A stretch of 64,000 bases of DNA, from assembly GCA_030998225.1 (NCBI GenBank), contig JAPYXD010000734.1, positions 806,001 through 870,000 on the forward strand, in the 5' to 3' direction. This stretch comes from Diplolepis rosae. Lineage: Eukaryota > Arthropoda > Insecta > Hymenoptera > Diplolepididae. Made by a program: the position numbers and the translations under genes. Positions 11,601-21,933 of the stretch are shown one piece after another. Under the pieces are notes generated by a model that saw only the letters and a program-made list of their open reading frames with translations, was not told where the DNA came from and did not search any database. Position 1 is the first letter of the stretch. Each line of letters starts with the position of its first letter.

Positions 11601-13528
11601 AAAATTCGAACCTACACCAAACTGATGAATGTTGAGCGTTTGGTTCGAATAAACATTTATATGACACAGAACGACATATTTATAAACAATTGAAATTAAC
11701 GATTAAAATAATTCACTTCAATAATCAATTTTTAAAGATTCGAACCTACACCAAACTGATAAATGTTGAGCGTTTGGTTTGAATAAACATTTAGATGACA
11801 CAGATCGATATTTTTATAAACAATTGAAATTAACGATTTAAATAATTCACTTGAATAAACAATTTTAAAGATTCGAACCTACACCAAACTGATAAATGTT
11901 GAGCGTTTGGTTCGAATAAACATTTAGATGACACAGATCGATATTTTTATAAACAATTGAAATTAACGATCTAAATAATTCACTTGAATAAACAATTTTA
12001 AAGATTCGAACCTACACCAAACTGATAAATGTTGAGCGTTTGGTTCGAATAAACATTTAGATGACACAGATCGATATATTTATACACAATTGAAATTAAC
12101 GATTAAAATAATTCACTTGAATAAACAATTTTAAGGATTCGAACCTTCACCAAACTGATGAATGTTGAGCGTTTGGTTCGAATAAACATTTAGATGACAC
12201 AGATCGATTTATTTATAAACAATTGAAATTAACGATTAAAATAATTCACTTCAATAATCAATTTTTAAAGATTCGAACCTACACCAAACTGATGAATGTT
12301 GAACGTTTGGTTCGAATGAACGTTTAGATGACACAGATCGATATATTTATAAACAATTGAAATTAACGATTTATATAATTCACTTGAATAAACAATTTTA
12401 ATGATTCGAACCTACACCAAACTGATAAATGTTGAGCGTTTGGTTCGAATAAACATTTAGATGACACAGATAGATATTTTTATAAACAATTGAAATTAAC
12501 GATTAAAATAATTCACTTCAATAATCAATTTTTAAAAATTCGAACCTACACCAAACTGATGAATGTTGAGCGTTTGGTTCGAATAAACATTTATATGACA
12601 CAGAACGATATATTTATAAACAATTGAAATTAACGATCTAAATAATTCACTTGAATAAACAATTTTAAAGATTCGAACCCACACCAAGCTGATAAATGTT
12701 GAGCGTTTGGTTCGAATAAACATTTAGATGACACAGATCGATATATTTATAAACAATTGAAATTAACGATTTAAATAATTCACTTGAATAAACAATTTTA
12801 AAGATTCGAACCTACACCAAACTGATAAATGTTGAGCGTTTGGTTCGAATAAACATTTAGATGACACAGATCGATATATTTATAAACAATTGAAATTAAC
12901 GATTAAAATAATTCACTTGAATAAACAATTTTAAGGATTCGAACCTTCACCAAACTGATGAATGTTGAGCGTTTGGTTCGAATAAACATTTAGATGACAC
13001 AGATCGATTTATTTATAAACAATTGAAATTAACGATTAAAATAATTCACTTCAGTAATCAATTTTTAAAAATTCGAACCTACACCAAACTGATGAATGTT
13101 GAGCGTTTGGTTCGAATAAACATTTATATGACACAGAACGACATATTTATAAACAATTGAAATTAACGATTAAAATAATTCACTTCAATAATCAATTTTT
13201 AAAGATTCGAACCTACACCAAACTGATAAATGTTGAGCGTTTGGTTTGAATAAACATTTAGATGACACAGATCGATATTTTTATAAACAATTGAAATTAA
13301 CGATTTAAATAATTCACTTGAATAAACAATTTTAAAGATTCGAACCTACACCAAACTGATAAATGTTGAGCGTTTGGTTCGAATAAACATTTAGATGACA
13401 CAGATCGATATTTTTATAAACAATTGAAATTAACGATCTAAATAATTCACTTGAATAAACAATTTTAAGGATTCGAACCTACACCAAACTGATGAATGTT
13501 GAGCGTTTGGTTCGAATAAACATTTAGA
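8670..13528. repeat. 133-bp satellite array 2 (inside 5' LTR)
   Basis: About 36 head-to-tail monomers of the same 133-bp unit as array 1. A higher-order period is present: 10530-11997 and 11998-13465 are nearly identical blocks of about 1467 bp, that is 11 monomers, sharing rare variants such as CTTCACCAAACTGATG, GAACGACATA and ACCAAGCTGATA at a constant offset of about 1467. Confidence 0.97.
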
Positions 13529-14457
13529 AAGATTGGATCGCAAATGAACAGCTTAAATCCTCTAAGAATAAAAATTTGAAAATTCGTTTAAATTCAGTTT
13601 TGTAAACTTGAAATTATGTTTTCAGTTAATATTGAATTTTGAGTAATTAAAATTTGAAGTTGGGTTGCGATGGTTATGAAATTATAAGAGAAAAATTGTA
13701 CTCACTTTTAGAATTTTATTATTGTTGCAGATTGGAAATATAACAGTTGCTTATGCTTGAAAACTTACAAATTTGGAAAATTTAAATTTTAGTTTAAGTA
13801 GTTTGGGGCTAGTTCTGCTAAGAACCAAACTCCCAGATCTTGACTGACTCTCGTGTTTTTTTTTACGCGGTATATATATGATTTGGTCCCTATAAGGGCC
13901 ATGTGTAAGACGAAGAGAGTAAAAGGATAGATGATACTAATACCGGGTGTCCAGTTATTCTCTTAGTCTTTTACAGTTCTATTAGGTTATTTTTATTCGT
14001 GCATGATTTGCTGATGCTGTATACATTAATTTGTATAATACGTAGTATTTGTAAATATACAATTTTCTATTTTGTTCTTATTTTCGCAACAAGTATGGTT
14101 TTCTTATTTTAAACAAGTAAATCACTGTCTATATGTTTATTAATTACCGTAATTGTCCGTTACTATGTATGTAAATGCACGTGTATATTAATATACATGT
14201 GCATATACATGAATATTGTACGCTTAGGTTCATTTGGTGAACGCATATTTCGCATTTTAACATAAATCTGGAATTGGAAAGTTTGATTTTTGTAAACATG
14301 ATATTTACCTTAAAATAATTTCGAAAGTAAATAGATTCTGGACTCATCGAAAATAGAGATCTTACGCAATAGCACTTACAGCTTCCGTTGCGCTTATCTT
14401 AACTATGCAGTTTAATGAGTCGAAAGTCTGATATTTCGTGTTTTTAAAAGGTTTTCC

Positions 14458-14466
14458 CTTTATATA
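14458..14466 (-). promoter_or_regulatory. TATA box of element A 5' LTR
   Basis: Minus-strand TATATAAAG, the counterpart of the motif at 3224-3232. It would be the main promoter of element A; the LTR start upstream of it is truncated. Confidence 0.45.
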
Positions 14467-14537
14467 CTGGGTAGTACAAAATTCTTATATCTGATACGTT
14501 GTTTTTTTACATACAGAAATTATTTTTCTAATTCTTA

Positions 14538-16067
14538 ACAATTAGAAATAGAGAATATTCAACTAATAATAAATGCCAAAATATCCCTGATCCAGTCCCT
14601 ACAGAACAAGAATTAGATAACACTCTTAAGTTAGATGATTCAAGTTTAGACAAGACTCTAATTAATATTCAAAGTATATCAAGTGAAAATTCAGAAAAAA
14701 CTAGCGGGTTTCATTCAAGTTTCTGTCCAGATTTAAGCATTGTAACAGGATCGAGTAATCAAGATCAAACTCTAACGAACGAATTATCTTATTTTGACGA
14801 ATTCAATTTGCTAAGCTCAACAGTAATAACAATAGATAATAAAACTTTGAAAGAAAGATTGGAAACCTCATTGGCACACGAATCTATAATTAGTAACAAC
14901 GACAGCGACGACGACAAAAGCGACACAGAAGTCATAACTCACATTTTATTGAGGGTTGCATGGAGGCAAAGGCAATGCTCCCGACACCTGCAGCTCAAGA
15001 AAACCTCGCAAGGTTATTAAGAGGTAAATTAACTGGAGAAGCTAGAAAATGCATTTTTGGTTCAACTTATGCAGCAATAGAAGAATTCATAGAAAAATTG
15101 AAAAGAGTATATGCCCCTGCGAAAAGCGTGTACCAGTTACAGGGAGAATTAGGTAATACATTTATGTGGGAATAATAATGCTCAATAATAATGGTCAGGT
15201 AGATAATAATTTTAAACTAAACCTTGAAAAGGACGTAATTCAATGTTTTATACGCGGTTTGCGTCCTGAGTTAGAAATTCGTGTTGAAGAAAAGGATACT
15301 TTTAAAGAAGTTATTAGCGACAGTATTGATATAGAACGAAGATTAGCTGCAAATTCCGCACTACGAAAAAATAAAAACATGGATTATTCAAAAAGTGACG
15401 AATCAACTAATAATAAAAATAATAAAACAACCCGATTTAACGTAGAACTTGATAACAAAACTATTTGTTTAATTTGTAAACAACCAGGTCACACAACTGA
15501 AAAATGTTTTTATTTAAGTAAAGCCCAAGAGGCAGTTCTTAATAATAAACAAAAAATTTTTTGCATCCTAACCAACAAAGATATAGTAATTTAAACGGTC
15601 AAAAAAGTAATAATAATAATTTTTCAAGAAACAATTACAATAATTTTCCGAATAACAATTTTTTAAGAAATAAAAATTATAATTTTAGTAACAATAACAA
15701 TAATAATTATAGAAACAATAATAATAATTTTTTACAACAAAGATACAACAATAATAATAATTTTCCTAGAAATGTTTACAATAATAACAATAGTGTTAAT
15801 AATAATAATAGACAATGGAATCCAGGACAGTATAAAAACTTTAACTCAGGACAGTTTCAAAATCGAAAGAAACCATATGAAAATAGATTTTTACAGAATA
15901 ATAACACTCAACAAAATTTAAATTATACTGAAAAAATTTGCAATTACTGTAAAAAACCCGGTCATTTAGTACGAGACTGCAAGATACGACCAAATAGCCA
16001 ATCACAAACAGCTCATCAGGAAAACTCTAAAGCTCTCTCCAGCACGGGTGCACTGAGGAAAGCATAA
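14538..16067 (+). pseudogene. gag: gag of element B (5'-truncated, frameshifted)
   Basis: Structural protein of the retroelement particle. The reading frame is open right up to the breakpoint at 14538, so the N-terminus is cut off rather than decayed. An acidic/Ser-rich N-terminal part (to about 14900) leads by frameshift into a capsid-like segment with ARLLRGKLTGEARK (about 14960-15175); another shift leads to 15166-15594 with a CCHC knuckle CLICKQPGHTTEKC; a third to 15561-16067 with an Asn-rich low-complexity run and a second knuckle CNYCKKPGHLVRDC. Two knuckles of the C-x2-C-x4-H-x4-C type are typical of nucleocapsid. At least three frame changes make it non-functional; any gag-pol frameshift site cannot be told from damage. 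Confidence 0.8.
15601..15830 (+). repeat. Asn-codon low-complexity tract (AAT/AAC repeats)
   Basis: Dense AAT/AAC triplets within gag encode a run rich in Asn with Phe, Tyr and Arg. Such prion-like composition in the nucleocapsid linker may help assembly; this is inference. Confidence 0.7.
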
Positions 16068-17250
16068 ATCGAGAACCACTGGCATCCACTTCTAACGATC
16101 ATACAACAACAACAATCAATATTTCAAAGTCCACTTCAATTCCATCAATTATAATATCAACGGAAGGTTTAAAAAATCCAACACACATGATGATTGATTC
16201 AATTCCTACTGTAGATGACGCTCCAATTTTTTCAAGACAATATAGATTTCCCCCAGTTCACAAGAAAGAAATTACAAGACAAGTCGATGAATTATTAAAA
16301 AATAAAATAATCAAGCCCTCACAATGACCATATAACCAGTGTGGATAGTTCCTAAAATACCTAATTCTCAAGGAAAAATAAAATGGAGAATGGTTCTTGA
16401 TTTTCGTAAATTATATGAAAAAACAATTGACGATTCGTATCCTTTACCTAATATAAACGATATACTTGATTCTGTAGGATCAGCAAAATATATTTCAGTG
16501 TTTGATTTAGCTACCGGTTTTCACCATATAAAAATGGACCCCAAAGACTCTCATAAAACCGCATTTTCCACACCTCACGGTCATTACGAATTCGATTGAA
16601 TGCCATTCGGTTTAAAAACTGCACCAGCCACATTTCATAGATTGATGGATTTAACATTAACTGGATTAATCGAAACGGAACTTTTTGTATATGTCGATGA
16701 CATAGTTATATATGCAAATACTCTAGAAGAGCACGAAATTAAATTTAACAATTTAGCAGAAAGACTTAGAAAAGCGAATCTTCATTTACAACCAGACAAA
16801 TGCGAATTTTTACGACCCGAAATAGGATATATAGGTCATACAATTGATAAAAATGGAGTACGTCCAGATCCAAAAAAGATAATAGCTGTAAAAAACTTCC
16901 CAGTCCCAAAACACAGAAAAATGTTAAATAATTTTTAGGCTTAGCAGGATATTACAGACGATTTATTGACGGACTTTCAAAAATTGCAATTTCTCTAAAT
17001 CAACTTCTAAAAAAAGATATACCTTTTAATTGGACAGAAAAACGACAAGCAGCTTTCGATATTTTAAAAGCAAAATTATGTGAAGAACCACTTTTACAAC
17101 GACCTGATTTTTCTCAACCTTTTATACTCACAACAGATGCCTCAGGATTTGCAATAGGAGGTATTTTATCACAAGGTAAAATAGGTAAAGATAAGCCAAT
17201 AGCATATGCTTCACGTAGTCTAAGTGATATTGAGAAAAAATTTGATACAT
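16068..17250 (+). pseudogene. pol: Protease stub and reverse transcriptase of element B
   Basis: Ty3/gypsy-type pol. A protease start (MMID, the lead-in to the usual D-S/T-G) at about 16185-16200 runs straight into the RT leader (APIFSRQYRFPPVHK), so most of the protease is deleted. RT follows with RMVLDFRKL, a GFHHIKM motif, MPFGLKTAPATF and the catalytic YVDD at about 16690. Stops occur at 16325 (TGA) and about 16597 (TGA at the Arg of RMPFG), and a frame change near 16925. Connection and RNase H sequence (LTTDASGFAIGGILSQG) follow until the solo LTR insertion at 17250. The RT is of the chromodomain-less, env-bearing gypsy type by similarity. Confidence 0.9.
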
Positions 17251-18677
17251 TGATATAAAACATTTGGCATTTAATAAGACTGTCACTTGCTCCTTTTAAT
17301 TCTAGGAACTCCGTCGACGGCTAACATAGCCAGACGGTATTGTTGGTAGCCAGCTAGCGCTTTCTCCTTGCGCGCCTTCTTCCTTCTCCTTGTCTCCTTC
17401 TTTCGCTCAAGCGCACTCTCCTTCTTTACTTATCTCCTCCTTTCGTTTTTCCCCTTTTCTTTTGATTGAAAGCGCTTCAAAACAGTCATTCTTTAAATTC
17501 CTTCGTTTTTAAATAAGTTGCAAATTATTTAAAAGCGTGGAAATTAAAGATTGATATCTAAAAATACATAGGCTTGGATTTTTAATTTAAGGATAATTAA
17601 TTTTACAAAATTAAATTTAATATTTTATTTTGAAACTAATAAAAGAAAAGTTATCTGTTTTAGCTTGGGGGATTCCTTTGAAAAATGCATTAATATTATC
17701 ATATTTTACTTTTATACATATATTTTACTTAATTAATTTAACAGTTATATTGTACTTTATTGATTTTATTTGAAGACAAATATTTTAAATGGAATTCGGA
17801 GAATTTCCTCAAGCTGGATTTAACCAGTAAAGACTCACCGCCTCGGGTTTCGAGCAACGAGCATTGGTCGTTGCTATGACGACGTTGACACGTCCGGCCA
17901 ATCGGATGCCTCAACTCGAAACTCGAGGAGGAGGAAATCGAGCCGATATAGGAAATCGTCAACGGAGAGTCAGTCGATCCTCGATCGAGACCTGGTACAG
18001 CAAAATTGATTTTACGACATGTGCTAATAATTAAAGTTGAGTTCTTTTAAACCCAGTGGCTTTTTTTTTAGTTCCTTCCTCCTACAAGCACGAGCGACGA
18101 GACCAGCGTTCCTGCGGATCCCGGAACTCTCCAGCCTCTCATCAAGATCCTTTCCGACTCCTGAGCCTGATCCAGTTGTCGCCTCCAGGATTGTACTGCT
18201 TCCGACTAGTGGTGTGTCGTGTCGTGTCGCGTAGTGCAGTGCGTAATTCGGTCGAACTCGTGATCTGTACTCAACGGGTGTCAAGAGGGCGGCGGGTAAG
18301 TCGACGGGTGTCGGACCTTTTAGGGCCATAACCGTCGATTTGCGTTGCCCTCACGGTCGATTGGGCGTGGGCTCTTTCGCCGCGCTCCTTGCCCCAACGC
18401 GATTCGAATTCCTGGCTAGTCGACAGGCGTCGAACTCTGCGAGGCCACGACCGTCGATTCAGCGCTTGGATCCTGCGCTACGCGCCTAAGTCATTTTCGG
18501 ATTCTTGATCGCGTATGATTTCCATCGGCCTAGTTATCTTCGCGATCGTGATTAATAAACGCATCTCTCTTTAATCCCTCTCAAACCTGGCCCTTCCTTG
18601 GCCGCGTAATCTAGTTCGGAAGCCTATTTAACGCCGTAACCCCAGAACGAACAAACCCTTAAAGCTCAGGGTTAACA
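17251..18677. mobile_element. Solo LTR inserted in RNase H of element B
   Basis: A 1427-bp insertion that begins TGATATAAAA and ends GTTAACA (TG...CA), flanked by the 4-bp duplication ACAT at 17247-17250 and 18678-18681. Removing insertion plus one ACAT restores the RNase H frame, so the borders are exact. The inside is GC-richer than its surroundings, has an AATAAA near 18553 and two degenerate ~46-base direct repeats starting GTCGAC (18300-18345 and 18419-18465). No coding region. A 4-bp duplication and TG...CA ends mean an LTR, left alone after LTR-LTR recombination. The open frames in it have no family resemblance. Confidence 0.85.
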
Positions 18678-19061
18678 ACATATGAGAAAGAAGCCCTTGC
18701 TATAATATTTTGTGTAACTTATTTTCGTCCTTATTTGTATGGAAGAAAATTTACTTTAGTGACTGATCACAAACCACTAGTTTGGTTTCAAAATTCTAAA
18801 GACCCTTGTTCACGAGTTTCACGTTGGAGATTGAAACTCGCAGAATATGATTTTGATGTAATTTACAAAGCAGGAAAAATGAATGTAAATGCAGACGCTC
18901 TCTCAAGAAACCCTATTGATGATAACAAAGAGAAATCAAGATATTTACAAGTTGATGACAATGATACTTTTATGACTTCTCAAGAAAAAATGTTTTCCAA
19001 GAAATCTTTTACAAGAAAAAAACAAGAAAACTCTAAAAATGAGGCAAGACCTTCAAAATGA
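18678..19061 (+). pseudogene. pol: RNase H C-terminal part of element B pol
   Basis: Continues the RNase H interrupted at 17250: YEKEALAIIFCV, YLYGRKFTLVTDHKPLVW, then SRVSRWRLKLAEYDFDVIYK and NVNADALSRNP, the hallmark end of Ty3/gypsy RNase H. It is in frame with the part before the solo LTR, showing that the solo LTR landed in an open gene. Confidence 0.9.
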
Positions 19062-20340
19062 AGAAACTTGAATCCAGAAATCGTACCAGACGACGTAAAT
19101 CGTTTTAGCGAAATTTCGGAAGCCCAAATATTAAATATCGACTCAAAAATCCCAGAATATTTTCAGGAATTTCTTAGTGAAGAAATATTTAGTGAGATTG
19201 GTAAGAATATTTTAAAATACACAAATTTATTAAAAAATATGGCTTCCAGACTTATTTTTATGAGAATATTTTTATTAAGTCCAATGTTTTCCAAAAAATA
19301 CTAAAATTTACCATGGAAAACTATTACTACAAGAGCTCAAAAGAGAATACAACAAGAAAAAGAAAAAAATTTGAATGGAAATGACACTCAAGAAAAATTA
19401 GACGAAAATTTTTCTTCTAAACCTCTTGTGAAAAAATCACGAGGCAGGCCAAGAAAAAAACTACTTACAAATTTGAAAAATATTCCCTCTCAAAAAAAAA
19501 GAAAGAGAGGTAGACCAAGAAAACAAATATATAAAGATGAATTACCAGAAATAAATTTGTAAAAGGGAAGCCGAACAAAAGTAGAATCAGATTTCGACTC
19601 TGATCCTGATTATTTAGATTATTTGAAACAAACTCAAGCAAAAAACAAAACGAAGAATGCCAAGAAGCCAAAAAATATTAATGGAATTAATTTGGAAGAG
19701 AATTTTGAAGATGATCTTGAAGACAATTTCGAACAGAATTTCGAACCGAATTTTGAAGAAAATTTTGATGACAATCTTGAGGAAAATTTTGAAGAAAAGT
19801 TTGCAGAAAACCAAGAAGAAAACTTGAAAGAAAAATTTGAAGAGCCTTATTTTAATGAAAATTTGAAACTAAACCGAAGGTCTCAAATAAATTCTGGAAA
19901 AAACGATAACGATCATGATAATTATAATCGTCCACCCCCAGAACCTTCTCCTATAAACTCTCAAACAGAAAAAGTTATAACAAGGAAAAATTTAGTTAAA
20001 TGTCGCGATCAATTAACTATGCGAAAAGATAATTATGTATATTTTGTTACAACAAATGGAACTCCTCGCGACAACGGATCAAAATCATTAGAAAAACGTG
20101 AAACTTTACCAAAATTTAAAAATTTACAAAAGGGAATAGCAAAAGAGATTAAAAAAGGAAACTACCACCATTTTGCACCTCCAATTGAAGAAGAAGCTAA
20201 GGACAATTTATCAGAAACTTTAAATAATATAAAATTATCAATTCACTCATTACATGAATTATCTCAAAAATTTAAATTACGATCAATTAGTATTTCTAAA
20301 ACTTCCAGAATTAATCATATACCTTGAGAAGAAGTGAAAT
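19062..20340 (+). pseudogene. Pol spacer with two AT-hooks and acidic repeats
   Basis: Between RNase H and integrase lies about 1.2 kb that is not standard pol. The part 19371-19562 is Lys/Arg-rich with two AT-hook-like cores, SRGRPRKK and KRGRPRKQ, about 22 residues apart. The part 19623-19900 has about ten degenerate copies of an acidic 6-8-residue unit of the form NFEENFE/DDLEDNFE. The part 20000-20327 leads into integrase. AT-hooks bind the minor groove of AT-rich DNA, so a role in target choice or preintegration-complex retention is possible; the acidic run could balance charge or bind histones. This is inference. Stops near 19059, 19303 and 19560 break the frame. Confidence 0.6.
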
Positions 20341-21319
20341 CAATTTTCGATTCAATTTTTTCAAATTCAACTACAAAAATTATTGTTTGCAATGGAATAA
20401 CGCAATATCCAACAAAGGAACAACGAACTCATTTAATTGAAGAAGCTCATTCTTCAAAACAAAAAATCCTATGGTAATCACCCACTACTGCTTTTGAAAA
20501 AATATCAATGGACATTGTTGGTCCACTACCAGAAACGAAATCTGGTAACTTATATATTCTAACGATACAAGACAATTTCACCAAATATTCTTTAGCAATG
20601 CCTCTTCCTAATCACCAAGCTAGTACGATAGCAGATGCTTTCGTGAAAAAATTTATTTGCATATTTGGATCACCGAAAGGAGTACTTACTGACCAAGGCA
20701 GAGATTTTTTAAGTAACCTATTAAAAAGATTGACAAAACGTTTTAGAATTAAACAATTTCGTACCACAGCTTTTCACCCTCAATCAAACGGGTCATTAGA
20801 ATGTTCACATCATGTTTTAGGAGAATATCTCAAACAATTTGTTGCAAAAAATTCAGAATGGGATGACTGGCTTGAATTATCGATGTTCTCATATAATACT
20901 AGTGTACATGAAGGCACAAAATGCACACCGTATGAATTGGTTTTTGGTAAACTAGCTCGTGAACCTTCCAGTGAACCTTTATCACAACAAGAAAAATTAC
21001 AAACATATGATGATTATTTAATTAATTTCGTAACACAACTACATGAAATGCGAACACAAGCAAGAGAGAATCCTATTTCAGCAAAAGAAAAATCGAAAAT
21101 ATATTATGATAAAAAAATAAATCCTTTAGAAGAAAAAATTGGAGATAACGTATTTTTATTAAAAGGAGGTAAAATTAAAAAGTTGACAGCCATTATACAG
21201 GGCCTTATGAAATATTGGAAGTATTAAGAAAAGGGAATGTGAAAATAAGCTATAAAGGCAAACCTACTGTAGTTCACATTAATAGACTAAAACGCTCACA
21301 TGTGAAAGTAAAAAATTAA
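20341..21319 (+). pseudogene. pol: Integrase of element B
   Basis: DDE integrase of Ty3/gypsy type. N-terminal zinc-finger region: only its first His-containing stretch (THLIEEAHSS, about 20430) remains and then jumps into the linker before the core, so most of the HHCC finger is deleted. Core: SMDIVGPLP (first Asp, about 20510), LTDQGRDF (second Asp, about 20690), FHPQSNGSLECSHH (Glu, about 20790). The C-terminal domain with GDNVFLLKGGK changes frame at about 21185 and ends with VVHINRLKRSHVKVKN at 21319. The core is intact from 20508 to about 21185. Without the finger it is unlikely to integrate. Confidence 0.9.
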
Positions 21320-21518
21320 TAAAAATAAAACAAAATATCTTTACTTTAATTATAAAATATATATATACATATCAGTTTAAATAAAGATATAGAAATTTTA
21401 TTTTGACGATAAATAGTAAAAATATAAAAAATAAAAAAATTTTTTTATGAAAATATATGTTTTATATATAAAATAAAAAATATATGAAACAAAATAAAAA
21501 TGAAACTTCAGACGTAAC
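21320..21518. other. Very AT-rich gap between pol and CARD ORF
   Basis: About 200 bases of A/T-dominated sequence with no gene. In element A the same interval is only about 24 bases, so this gap came with the extra ORF. Confidence 0.5.
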
Positions 21519-21530
21519 ACATTATTCCAG
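21519..21530 (+). promoter_or_regulatory. Splice acceptor before CARD ORF
   Basis: ACATTATTCCAG lies five bases before the ATG at 21536, one of a series of pyrimidine-AG motifs placed before the 3' ORFs of element B. Confidence 0.4.
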
Positions 21531-21535
21531 ACATA

Positions 21536-21815
21536 ATGGAACAAATTCATCGCAAACGCATAGATGATCTCATTGAAACAGTTCCCTGTTTTATCGACAT
21601 GGTAGCTCTCTGGCCATACTTAATTCAAACTGGAATTTTTAAGCAAGACGACTGTAATATCCCCACATGGAGCAGAAACCTAAACAATCCAGAAATAATA
21701 AGACATTTTTTCAACAATCAAAACAAGAGGACCGGACGCAAACAAAAATTTAATTCTCAGTTTACGGCTATCAAATCACATTGTCATAGCCGACATGTTG
21801 GATATAATGAACTAG
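21536..21815 (+). pseudogene. CARD-like small protein encoded between pol and env
   Basis: About 93 residues, the size of one stand-alone CARD (caspase recruitment domain). The first frame opens with MEQIHRKRIDDLIE and then LWPYLIQTGIFKQDDCNI, resembling CARD helices 1-3 of insect initiator caspases (Dronc) or Apaf-1-like proteins. Near 21716 the frame changes by one base and the next frame gives TRGPDA followed by LILSLRLSNH and IADML, resembling the RGP-A-F signature and helix 5 of CARDs, then a stop at 21813-21815. That both halves match the same fold across a one-base frame change argues against chance. CARDs bind other CARDs; a free CARD could block apoptosome or caspase recruitment (inference). 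It is absent from element A. Alternatives: another death-fold domain or a chance match. The frame damage makes this copy non-functional. Confidence 0.6.
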
Positions 21816-21920
21816 GAACGCAAAATACAAAAAGTAAATCAATAACTTCAAAAATATACATATGTAACGATAAAACATTTTTCTATTCTTATATTACAAG
21901 CAAGCTGCTAATTGGAACCT

Positions 21921-21933
21921 CCTTTTTCCAGAG
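21921..21933 (+). promoter_or_regulatory. Splice acceptor at env start
   Basis: CCTTTTTCCAGAG ends at the base before the env ATG at 21934, a strong pyrimidine tract plus AG, matching the arrangement in element A env. Confidence 0.5.

Larger units (their letters stand above)
1..14537 (-). mobile_element. Element A: env-bearing Ty3/gypsy retroelement with giant satellite-filled LTRs
   Basis: Read on the minus strand the order is 5' LTR (14537 to 8274), primer-binding-site candidate, repeat-rich leader (8240 to about 6070), integrase remnant, env, polypurine tract and 3' LTR (3332 to beyond position 1). The LTR termini are seen directly: the 3' LTR starts TGTTACGTCC just after a G-rich polypurine tract, and the 5' LTR ends in the exact inverse, GGACGTAACA. 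About 1 kb of unique LTR sequence is nearly identical in both copies, so insertion was recent. Gag, protease, RT and RNase H are absent, so the copy is non-autonomous. The 5' LTR lacks roughly its first 27 bases. The 3' LTR runs off the window. The alternative, a segmental duplication of a satellite plus flank, explains neither the matched termini nor the polypurine tract and PBS positions. Confidence 0.75.
8274..14537 (-). repeat. 5' LTR of element A, about 6.26 kb, containing a satellite array
   Basis: On the minus strand this LTR starts (lacking about 27 bases) at 14537 and ends GGACGTAACA at 8274. It consists of about 1 kb of unique sequence (13529-14537), 36 satellite monomers (8670-13528) and a 396-bp unique end (8274-8669). 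The 70 bases next to the array (about 8600-8669) look like a diverged monomer, which suggests that the satellite arose from LTR sequence. About 27 bases of the LTR start are lost at the junction with element B. Confidence 0.7.

Noticed and set aside
662..12723. Repeated 63-residue minus-strand frames (e.g. 662-853, 1461-1652, 11065-11256)
   Set aside because: They span two satellite monomers, recur with the satellite period and have no protein features; a by-product of the repeat.
1..13528. CRISPR-like array
   Set aside because: The units are fully repeated 133-bp monomers without unique spacers, in a eukaryotic retroelement LTR; a satellite, not CRISPR.
2323..14537. Segmental duplication as the reason for the shared ~1 kb flank
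   Set aside because: LTR termini, PBS candidate and polypurine tract sit exactly where a paired-LTR model predicts, so an LTR pair is the simpler reading.
17738..18331. Frames of 65-101 residues on both strands
   Set aside because: They lie within the solo LTR, overlap each other on opposite strands and show no domain.
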